This document shows, piece by piece, positions 1 through 9,622 of a stretch of 64,000 nt of DNA. The DNA is from Rhabdornis inornatus. Taxonomy: Eukaryota > Chordata > Aves > Passeriformes > Rhabdornithidae. The position numbers were made by a program, and so were the translations under genes. The stretch is from assembly GCA_013397075.1 (NCBI GenBank), contig VWZS01002869.1, forward strand, positions 868,001-932,000, given 5' to 3'. The number at the start of each line of letters is the position of its first letter. Position 1 is the first letter of the stretch. The notes beneath the pieces were generated by a model. That model ran no database searches, was not told where the DNA came from, and saw nothing but the letters and a program-made list of their open reading frames with translations.

Positions 1-2511
1 TGAGAGGTTCTTCAGAGAGTGGGATACTCAGAAATATTCAAAATTTGTGTATGATATACAGACATCGCTGCTAAGACTGCTTGTACTGCTAGAAGTGTGC
101 ACAAGCAGACTTTCAGGCAATAAAGAAATTTAGTTGGCGTTACATTAAAAGTGCTTCTATATTTGGGGCATGATGGAAATTTGAGAAAGGTTAGGATGAC
201 ACAAGGAGACTAAATTTTTTGCAGGCACCATTTCAGGTCTATCAGCTTTGTTTGGGCTGAGCTCTTACCTTTTTAAAGAGAAGAGAAGAGAATCAACTTA
301 GAATCAGGTTAGGTTTAGAACCCGATGGCTGTATGGAAGAAGAGGCAATTCTTATTGCAAGCTTAGCAGGATAACTAGGAATGAAAGAGAACCCTTTACT
401 CAGCATAGGAAGACGCTATAGAGTCCTGGGGAGGAGAAACCATGAACTACTTCCATTCAAGAAAGCGAAATATTTTTAGAGTAAAGCGAAATATTTTTAG
501 AGCAACCTAGTAGACCAAAACATCATAAAGAAATGGATAAAGGTAACAAAGAATAAAATAGATATCCTTAGAACAAGGTGAATTTTGCTTTTCCCTTTAA
601 ACCCTCTATTTGAAACAAGTAAAAGGAAACTGAAATAGCAACAATGAAACTTTTGAAGCAGGTATGTGAGGCAGAACCAAGGACCCTACACTGAGAATGT
701 TTCATGCATAACTTTCTGATGTGGTAAAACAAAGTAGTAAATCAATATGAAAAATCCGAGTAAGTAAATTTTTAGCAACCATAATGCCAGCTTACCCTTG
801 CCTTTCTTAAATCTAATGCAGCTATTCCTCAACCAAAAGAAGATGCTGTGTAAGACCAAAGATTTTTTAATCTGCTTTTCAGCTTCTGACAGTGTCCAGT
901 AGTGAAGACTGAAAGACCATAAAAATAGGCCAAGCTTGTAATGCTTTTTTCTTAGCACAAGTGAGATTTCAGTTCAGGGATTTTCTAATACAGAGATGGT
1001 ATCTTTGTGTTTAATAACCCTCAGGAGTTTTTTTCTTCCTTTACCTTCTACTTTTTTTCTAACACATGAAGACTTCTAGCAATACAGAAGCATTCTCTTG
1101 CACAAAAAAAAAAAAAAAAAATAATTAATTAATGTAAAAAACTGTCTTAATGTGTTTACGTTGAACCTGTCACTTGCTGACATTTAATAAGTCCAAGTTC
1201 TTATATTACAAAAGGTAAGGACAATCATGTCTCATGTCTCATATAAAACATTATTCAGCTAGAACATGGTTTTAAAAATGCTCAGAAGATCCCTTTTCCT
1301 TGAAAACCTAGACAAAAAAAATTGGTGCAAGACAAGTAACAGTAGAATTTTTATTATACTGATTTCTTTCTTTTGCCTTTTTCTAGGTGATTGCTTGGAA
1401 CACAATCTTAAGTGTTTCTTGCATATTAGGTTCAGAGTCATGCTAAGACTTACACATATATTGGCTACACCTTAATTCTATACCAATGGTTTACCATTCT
1501 GCAAGCAATAAAAAAAAGACATCCATGACTGCATGAACATGAAAGGGCAGGACAACATGAGCAGCCCCAAAACTCCAATCAGAGAGATCCAGTGGAGCTT
1601 GCAGGAAAGGAGAAAAAGCATGCCATGGATGCCACCAGTTAATTTTTAATTCTTCCTGTACAAGCAAAAAGCTAATTAAGTTTCCCTGCTTGAATAGCAT
1701 TTATATTTACAGTAACTTGTGAGACTTTCTTTTTTAAGATTAAAAATTCAGGCTTTAAGAAGTCAGAGAATTTGTTGAGGTTGTCAGGTTAGTTCTGTGG
1801 TATTTTTATATTCCTTTTCCAAATTTTGGAGAGGCTACAAAAATAGCCTTTGTCAGAGACCCTACATTCTGTGCTATTATAAAACCACAGCCAAGTGTTA
1901 AGTAGTTACTATGATCAAGTAGTTTTCCGTTTACAATTTCATATGACAAATTGCTTTTTAGTTCTTTCTCTATAACAAACACAAAAAATGTTATGTAAAA
2001 TAACATACTCCTTCTCTGTATAGTGGGATATCTTAGACTCCAATTTCTGGCTTCAAAGTTCCCAAATGTGAATCATAGCTTTTCTTTTTTTTCCCCAGAG
2101 CACTTTTCATCACTTGATGAACATTGCAAAAACACAAAACCCCCAGGGGAAAAACACCTATGAGCCTTTCTCAACAATAAAATGTATACAAATGGCAGAC
2201 TTTTGCAACATTTAAAAATGTCAAGAATCCTTTCAGATACTTTAAGAACTAAAAACAAGTACAAGTAAACCAATTCACTTCTCAAACACATTAAATGTTC
2301 CTCTTTGCACAGTATCTTTTCTATTTGACTGTGGCCAAGTGTTAATTAATCCAGCACAATGGATCATCTATTGCAGCATCACAAAAGTATGCTACACAAT
2401 CATACTGTACATATGCAAACACCTATGTTTCTTTTACAGGAGGAAATACAGCACTGTCTAGATTTCTCACACTCATGTTGGGAAAATGAAAGTAATTAGA
2501 ACCTACCCACT
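1..2511. other. non-coding AT-rich stretch
   Basis: No gene is visible. Open frames here are at most 90 codons, have no recognisable family features and often overlap on both strands. The stretch contains a small tandem duplication (462-502) and an A-run near 1103-1120. A good acceptor-like pyrimidine tract ending in tag at about 1386 has no donor close enough to make an exon. This is ordinary intronic or intergenic sequence. Confidence 0.7.
462..502. repeat. 21-bp tandem duplication, two copies
   Basis: The unit aaagcgaaatatttttagag plus one base occurs twice head to tail (462-482 and 483-502). The copies are identical until the last base. This looks like a recent local slippage duplication with no sign of function. 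Confidence 0.9.
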
Positions 2512-2735
2512 CAGCACTGGTACAGCCACACCTGCAGTACTGGTTCTAGTTCTGGAGAGAGACCAGCAAAGGGCCACTGGTAAGATGTAGGGCCTGGAGC
2601 AGCTCTTCTCTGATGAGAGGCTGTGAGAGCTGGGACTGTTCAGCTCTAGAGAAGAGAAGGCTTGGAAGGTGTCATCACTGTATATAAATTAGGGAAAGGT
2701 ACAAATAAGAGGGAGCCATGACTCCCTTCTCTGCT
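2512..2735 (+). mobile_element. CR1 LINE fragment, ORF2 3' portion, sense
   Basis: The segment matches, from memory, the CR1 stretch encoding the end of the reverse transcriptase ORF. It has 'ctggagagagaccagcaaagg' style wording followed by 'ggcctggagcagctcttctc', 'gagaggctgtgagagctggg', 'ctgttcagctctagagaag' and 'agaaggcttggaaggtg'. In translation these are the CR1 tokens QRAT, GLEQL, ERL, ELGLFS and EK. The frame is broken by stops and small indels, so the copy is dead. It is truncated at both ends, and a second CR1 fragment lies directly downstream on the opposite strand. Confidence 0.8.
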
Positions 2736-2884
2736 ACTTCCATCCCTAGTAGTGGTTGACACTGGATACTTAGCAAAAGAATGTACCATCCTCTTTCATA
2801 GAGAAATTCTTCCCCTCTGCCCAACCCTCCAGCAACCTTGCATCTTCCTGTTGATTGTGGTTCAGGGATTCCTAGTTCCCATCA

Positions 2885-3255
2885 TCATGCTTAACAGCCT
2901 TAGATGGAAGTATCTGCCATGAATTCATCTAATTGCTTTTGAACCCATTCAAACTTTAATCCTCCACAACACTCTTGCAGCAATGAACCGTGAAATATAA
3001 TTATGCACATAATGATGAACTACTTCCCTGAGTTTGTCTTAAAGCTACTGCGTGATAATTTCACTGGATATGGCCTTGCTTTTGTACTATGAGAAAAAGC
3101 AAATAATAACTCCTTCTTCACCTTCTCCATGATATTAATGATTTTGTATACTTCACTCTTAATCCTTCTGAGTCACTCTTTTTCTAAACTGAAAAATTCT
3201 TTAAAGCCTCTTTACACAGAAATTGTTCCTTCTCTCTGATACAAGACCCCTTGGA
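2885..3255 (-). mobile_element. ancient CR1-type LINE fragment, antisense
   Basis: Read on the minus strand, this corresponds to the C-terminal ORF2 region of an older CR1/L3-like subfamily. The plus strand carries its antisense wording in the expected order: 'atgaattcatctaattgctt', 'ttgaacccattcaaacttt', 'cctccacaaca', 'gcagcaatga', 'gaactacttccctgagtttg', 'ctactgcgtgataatttcac', 'tatgagaaaaagcaaataa', 'ccttctccatgatattaatg' and 'tctttttctaaactgaaaaa'. Divergence is high, with indels and stops throughout, which fits a very old insertion. The subfamily name is not certain. Confidence 0.72.
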
Positions 3256-3593
3256 CTTATACAAGAGTATGATGCTTTTCACTTATGCTTTCTTCTCCTC
3301 TCATTATCATTTCCTAACATTATCAAAACCCTCCTACAATTCCTCCTTTTCAGGCTGAAGAATGCAATTTACTGTTTCTGTGTGCAGAACCTGTTTCATC
3401 CTTTATATAATGCTATTACATCCTTCTTGAGGGTGGGAGACAAGACCTGCATCCAAGTAAAAGCCATGCACGGTAACACAATGGCATTTTAGTTTTTCAA
3501 AAGCTGATACTACCTGAAGTATTCTATTTTTATCCTAGATCTTAAAATCTAAACTTTTTCTACATGAAAGTAGAAAACTGTTATGAGAAACGG

Positions 3594-3663
3594 CCCAGTT
3601 CAAAAGAGAGAACATATTTGAATTTCAACCCAGTTCAAAAGAGAGAGAACATATTGATTTCAA
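3594..3663. repeat. 35-bp imperfect tandem duplication
   Basis: Two adjacent copies begin cccagttcaaaagagag and end with aatttcaa or gatttcaa (3594-3628 and 3629-3663). They differ by a one-unit 'ga' expansion and a small deletion. This is a local duplication, not a dispersed repeat. Confidence 0.88.
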
Positions 3664-6280
3664 TGAATAGACAGCTTTTTAAACAAATCTCAAAATAGAG
3701 TGAAGATGTTCCTCTGACAAATACCAGCCAAAACAATCATAGAAACTAATAAAAAGTCAACACCACCTTGGTATTGATAAGAAACATGTGTTTCTTCTGG
3801 ACCATTTACTACCATTAAATGGTGCACAGGCACATAGCTTGTTTTAAGCCAGCCATTAGCCTTGCCACACACAAGCCTAGCTCTCTTCAGTCTCTTGACT
3901 TTGCCCATATGCCACACACAAAGAAACTGCTATCTGGATGACAAAACTAGGACTGCAACAACAGACACTACAACTAAAGCATGGCAGTATTATTCCATCA
4001 GTACTCATCTGTTGAGTATTGTGTTCTGCGGGCAAACTCAGGCTGTAAGTTTTAGAAAGATTTTTCTTTTCTTGAAGGCTTCAGTCTTTCTCTGCTGTAC
4101 CAAATTGCATAACCTTCATGTTTTGGAATTGATCTCTCTAGCAGGCAGTTACATTCTACCTCCATGGATATTTCTTTTGCCATTTCCTCCAGGTGGCTTG
4201 ACTGTAGGTCTCAGAAAAATTCCTCCTGAACCTGTTCAAGCCTGGTCCAGAGATGATGATCTGAGCAACTCCATCCTCGGCACATCTCATGTGTGCTGTC
4301 TCTCAGAACTCCTGTGAGCTCATGGCACACTGCAGTCACCATCTGCATAGAATCAAGCGAGCTCTGTGCTAAGGTAGAGCAGTGTATTTTGCAAGCATGC
4401 CTCCTGCTTCTTTCCAGCACTTTCCTTTTCTCAAACCATAGAAGGAAGACTGTACTGCCCCTTGAGACAGCAGGCAAAAGGACAAGTAAGCACTCCAGAC
4501 AAGAACTCGGAAGAATGAGGAATGTGAACAAAATAAATACACAGGACAGAAAGAGAAAAAAAAAACAAAACAAACCAGGATGGAAGGGAATGCAAAACGG
4601 CAGTGGAAAGAGAGTATTAAGAGAACCAGAGAAGAGAAGGTGGGATGTAAGATGACAAGCTTGCAAAAATCCTATAGAAAAAAGGCATAGATATGAACAT
4701 TTAGAGCTCAGCGTATAACATCAGGGAGAAAGAAAGAAAGCTATCATGGGCCCTGAGAAAAGGGTTATGAGTGGGATTATGCTGACTGGAGAGTAATTCT
4801 TCATGAAGTCAGCTCTGTTCTGCTAGAAGGTTTGCATTCTTCACTGATCTCTCTGGGATGGTCTATCATTTTCCAGCAATAGTATCTAAATAAGGAAGAT
4901 TGTCCATTTGGCTACAATAAGTAAATGAGCGAAGTCACTGTAAACATCACTCTCTACCATCTTCAAGGACAAAGTCTAAAGACATGGCATTCTCTTCGTC
5001 CTGATAGACATACCTGCTGCAAAAAACCCCCTGAAACACCATAGATGATCCATCAAGGGGAAGGAAAGGAGAATCCACAGAGATTCAGCATATTCAGACT
5101 TTTAAATCTGGACATCTAGAATGCTAAAACACACAAAAAGGATGCTGAAGTTTTAAGTCCACCATTCAAAGATCAAATATGAGAAAAGAAACCCTACTTA
5201 AGCAATGTTGTCATCTCTGTTAAATGCACTATGCAATTACATAATCGTGTGCTCTTCTTTTCCATTAAATTACATAAAGGATAGACGAATCTGAGAATGC
5301 CAGTGATACTCGTCTACAAAATCAGCCATATGGATCTCTTTATTTCTGCTGTCACAAAAGTTAGATAGTGAGTATTGACTGACACAGAAGACTTGAGAAG
5401 AAAAGCAGATTCAGGGTGGTTTATACTCTCCAGAACTGGAAAACCGTATGTGATCTCTAACATTGCTGTGTGATCCCTGTATGATGTTGATCAAGGCTCT
5501 TCTTTAAAGATAATCACGAAGATCCAAGCTCTTCTCCACCAGTTAAGTCAGGTCTCTACATCAGATGATCCAGCAGTCTCCATGAGATGCCATTCTACAT
5601 CTTTATTATACCCAGTATGACCGCTTGAGTTCTGATGTATTATTTAATAATTCCAAATAGCTATAACTGCCACTGATACAAAACCACAGCAAGATATTAC
5701 TAAATAAAAATGTTCAGCTCCAGAGTTCCCAAATTCCTCTGGCTAAAATTATTTATAAAAATCCCTGTGCCTTATTTCCTCATATGTGTGCAGTGATTAC
5801 AGCACCACCTCACTGCACAGGGATGCTCTAAAGATTGTTTGCAAAGATCTAAGAGGTTGCTGTAATCAGGGAGGAGATGCTGTTTTTTCTAATGTGCCTT
5901 TGATAACCTGACATCTAACAGCGAGGGCTACAAAGAACAGCTCAGGGAAATGAAAAGATTGTATCTGCTGTAGGATGCATCTGCCGTACATAAGTGACGC
6001 ACAAGAATGCACAATGAACATGAGCACACAGCAAGTGCCTGTTCACTCAACAAGACTAACCCTCTGGGATTAATGAGATGGGAATTTTTGCTGTTGACAA
6101 GATGTTTGGGGAGTCTTCATATTCTCAAGAATGATTTCTTAAAATGTTTTAAAACTTCTTTTCCATTAAAAAGAATGATAAAGAATAATATCTGTGCTTC
6201 TAAATACCCACTATAAACAAGGAAAAAAGTAAAAAATTTTACCAATATATCATTTCTAATTAGAAGAAAAATATTATTTC

Positions 6281-6310
6281 TTACCTACCTGCAGCAGGAA
6301 GAAAAAAACC
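6281..6310 (-). promoter_or_regulatory. recursive-splice-site-like motif, minus strand
   Basis: On the minus strand a long pyrimidine tract (gtttttttcttcctgctgcag) ends in cag and is followed at once by gtaggtaag, which contains two overlapping donor-like sequences. The junction lies between 6289 and 6288. An acceptor fused to a donor is the signature of recursive splice sites in long vertebrate introns. A single motif like this can arise by chance, and no gene on this strand is established. Confidence 0.25.
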
Positions 6311-7052
6311 AAAACAGAGTTATAAACATGAACAATTCAGACTGATTTCATATCTTCCCTAACCCACAGAAGTCATCCACAAGTGAAAAGAAAGTCTGTT
6401 ATAAAACCAAATGCCCTATGAATGGCTCTTTAAATAGAACATTGCATGGCTTAAGGACCTACATTTCATGAAAATAAATAATTCCTTCAGTGACTGCAGA
6501 CTTTTTATTACTTTCTGAAAATTACAGATACAAAACTCCACAGAAGTGAATACGCAACACAGTGAGTCATCTGAGCAACAAATTAGTTCCATTTAATTCT
6601 TCAAGGTTGCTTTACAAATTAAGTCTAATGAGACATCTGAGTCATTAATGCCAGAAATGTCAAAGGAATACATTCTGTTTATAAATTTCTGTAATTTTGA
6701 GTTATATGAAATTGTGTCCAGTTTTCTGGGTTTTTTTCAGAAATTTTTTTCCCCAAGTGCCTGCAAACAGGTGATCACAGAAGCGTGTACACTGTATTTT
6801 GGGAGACATTAATAATTTCAATGCTCTGACTAGGATATAAAAACAGTCACATAAATTTGTGTTTCTTAGGGCAGCAAGAGTGAAACCAATGACAGATCCA
6901 AGAACAGAGACCTTAAACATCACGTGTGCATGAATGCCCTGTAACTTTACAAATATCAAACAGTACTTGAGAAATAGATTATCTGAAGATGGTTACCATC
7001 TCCTATTGCTTTCTGAGAAGTGTCATGATCTTTCTCAAACCTGGGCTAGATG

Positions 7053-7170
7053 GCGTTTGCACGGAGGAAGGGGAGAATACACTCCCCAGCTTCCAAATCA
7101 CGCTTCTCATTTGGAAGTGCGTATCGCCTCCGCTGCTCCATATGGAAGTGAGCGCGACTCAAAGCACTCG
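7053..7170. other. short CpG-dense patch with a perfect 9-bp hairpin
   Basis: Nine CpG dinucleotides fall within about 120 bases, in flanks where CpG is rare. Inside the patch lies a perfect inverted repeat, cttccaaat and atttggaag, with a 10-base loop (7090-7117). Frames on the plus strand are open through the patch but have no flanking splice sites that I trust. It could be a relic of a GC-rich insertion, a small regulatory element or a decayed exon. Confidence 0.4.
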
Positions 7171-8374
7171 TGCCACATGTAGCTAGGTCAGATGGTTGGT
7201 TATGATTAAATTCTGCCTCAGCTTACTGACCTGAATAAATTCTAAGACATACGGAACAAGATGATAAATTCTCACCCAAGAATACCAACCGCTTTCTCTA
7301 ATAGCTGGATGATGTAGAGTGATTCAGTGTTACTCCTGGGACGCTTTTAAAAGATAATCTTAGTCATGGCTTGTGTGTTGATTTGGACAGAATAACTGGG
7401 AAATTTACCACTGGGATCGTGAAAGGCACCATAAATATTTGTGATAAATGACTGCAAAGGAAAAGTAACCTCAGAAAACTTTGAGAAGTATTCTCTCCTA
7501 TTCAAAACTACCTTGTTAATTTTACTTTAAAATATTTTAATCAACGTCATGGACAATTTGTTTTATGCCATAGAGAATGTGCCAGTGATGCTGACTAATT
7601 CCCCTGTAAATACCAGGTTATCTTGGTTCAGCACTTCACAGCACAGAATTATTCTGAAGACTAGAAAAATAGGCTTTCCAGACTTTTATTCTTTAATCTA
7701 TTTCATTCCAATATGTACTATACCATCTGCCATCACTAAAGAACAGTAATTCACTTTTGAATACATAAAGAAGTTTGAGGCCAGCACGTATCCAGATCAT
7801 TATCCATTTCTTAATTTATTCTTATTTGATGGATCTATTTTTAGATCTTCCTACTGAAGGTATCCTGATTTCATAAAGCATTTCTGCTTAAGCATACTAC
7901 TGTTGGGCTCTCTTTAGGGAGAATTAGGGTGCAACTTAACTGGAATCTAACATTTTTTATTCCTTTAATACCTTTTCACTCATTTTACATAAATATATAT
8001 AGTTCAGAAGTGGCATAGAATCCCAGTAATACTAGCATGTAAAGATGAAATGCTGATACCCACTTAAAAGATTTCAATACAAAATTTGAGATGATTTGTA
8101 GTATGTACACTTCCACTTAATCTATTAAATTACTTCCACAAGGTAGTTATGAACACAAGCTACTAAAATAATTTGCAGATTGCATCTTCTATTATATACT
8201 ACTGGCTAGGTAAATTAGCACTAAATATCAGTGACTAATACTGCTGCGACGAACTTCATAATTAAAAGAATATAAAGGATTGAAAAATTGAAGCATTAGC
8301 ATGTCCTGTATTCTGGTATTCATGCAGTTGTTAATATACATTCGCTTTTGCATGCAAGTCTGTTTCTTTGAGAA

Positions 8375-9000
8375 TAATGAGTGAGCAGTGCCCTGGCAGC
8401 CAGGAGGGCAAACGCTGTCCTAGGATGCATCAGGCACAGCATCACCAGCCAGGCAAGGGAGGGGATTGTCCTGCTCTGCTCTGAGCTGGGACAGCCTCAC
8501 CTCGAGTGCTGGGGGTAGTTTTGGCTGCCACAATATAAGAAAGGACATGAAGGCATCAGAGAGCATCCAGAAGAGGGCAATAAAGATGGTGAAGGGGCTG
8601 GAGGGAAAGTAGTATGAGGATTGGCCGAGGTCACTTGGTGTGTGTAGCCTGGAGGAGACTGAGGAGAGACCTCACTGTCTTCAACATCTTCATGAGGTGA
8701 AGAGGAGGGGCAGACATTGATGTCTTCTCTGTGATGAGCAGAGAGAGGACTCAAGGAGACAGCATCAAGCTGAGTCAGGGGACGTTTAGCTTGGATATCA
8801 GGAGAAAGTTTTTCACCCAAATGGTAGCTGAGCACTGGAACAGGCTCCACAGGGAAGTGGTCACAACACCAGCCTGGCAGAAGTTTGGAATATGCTCCCA
8901 AGTATGGTGTGATTCTTGGGGTGTCTGGCAAAGGGCCAGGAGTTGGACTTGATGATCCTGACAGGTCCCTTCCAGCTCAGCATATTCTATGGTTCTATGA
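8375..9000 (+). mobile_element. CR1 LINE, 5'-truncated, with intact 3' end
   Basis: This is the longest and clearest CR1 copy in the window. The order of sequence fits the end of ORF2 and the 3' UTR: 'gagagcatccagaagaggg', 'aagatggtgaaggggctgg', the 'tggaggagactgaggagaga' block, then 'aggagaaagtttttcaccca' and 'gagcactggaacaggctcca'. The frame at 8731-8952 reads the conserved CR1 C-terminal string FSLDIRRKFFTQMVAEHWNR followed by LHREVV. The element ends with 'ttccagctcagcatattcta' and 'tggttctatga', the short 3' direct repeat typical of CR1. Frameshifts upstream of 8731 leave no usable reverse transcriptase. The left boundary is approximate. Confidence 0.92.
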
Positions 9001-9546
9001 ACACTAAATGCAACATACGCAGATTAGGAAAATAATCAGAAATTCTATAGCAGGTAGGTCCAAAGAAGCATTTAGTAGACTTTGGTGCACAAATCAAGAA
9101 TGTGATGCCATCTCCACTCTTCATCCTCTCCCAGTAATGCAGTTCCTAAATTCACTATTCCTATGGTCTTTCCAATTTCCTAAATATCTTTACGGTATGT
9201 TGTGCATGGGTTCAGTTGTTTCCAGAACTGAGCAACTGGCTACCCATCTGATCACACCAGATTTGAAGCCAAGAAACTACAGAAAGGAATGCAAGAGCTC
9301 CCTGAGAAGCCAGTCGCAACATCCTACTAAGTACCAAATTCACATGACCATCCCAAAATTAGAACTAACCATTATCCTTTCAAAACTGAACTGCTAGAAG
9401 AAAAGTTTCCTTACTTACTAACCCCCCATGCTCACCTCCACCCCAGGCTGCAGACTTGAAACTAATCTTACATCTTACTGCTCTGAGCAGCTCTGCACAA
9501 TCCCAGGTTAGCCTGAAAAGGCAAATTTTTCCCAGTACTCTTGAAA

Positions 9547-9622
9547 CTTGGCTTACAAAGCCAAGAACTAGAGGAGAAGGGGGTGTTTTGGGCATAACAA
9601 AAATGTTTGCCCAAACATTTTT
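9547..9622. repeat. two perfect short hairpins close together
   Basis: The first is cttggctt-aca-aagccaag (9547-9565), with 8-bp arms. The second is aaaaatgtttg-cc-caaacattttt (9599-9622), with 11-bp arms and a 2-base spacer. They are 33 bases apart, both perfectly paired, in sequence that is otherwise unremarkable. Neither matches a known vertebrate structural RNA that I recognise. Confidence 0.85.

Larger units (their letters stand above)
3256..8374. other. non-coding stretch, mostly unique AT-rich DNA
   Basis: No gene is recognised. Around 3862-4666 there are open frames of 151, 120 and 151 codons on both strands. They overlap each other, resemble no family I know, and the first begins with TTG. 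A strong acceptor-like tract (ending ccag at about 4193) opens into a frame that closes at 4317, which is described under findings. Also present are a duplication (3594-3663), a recursive-splice-like motif on the minus strand (6281-6310) and a CpG-dense patch (7053-7170). Confidence 0.6.

Noticed and set aside
3862..4666. Overlapping frames of 151, 120 and 151 codons on both strands
   Set aside because: They overlap each other antisense, one begins with TTG, and none has a domain. The length is within what chance gives. Only the splice-bounded part is kept as a finding.
9438..9515. Minus-strand segment with acceptor ccttttcag and donor gtgagc, open in one frame
   Set aside because: The peptide shows no family features, and the frame is open well beyond both edges. 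I could not separate it from chance, so it is not listed as an exon.
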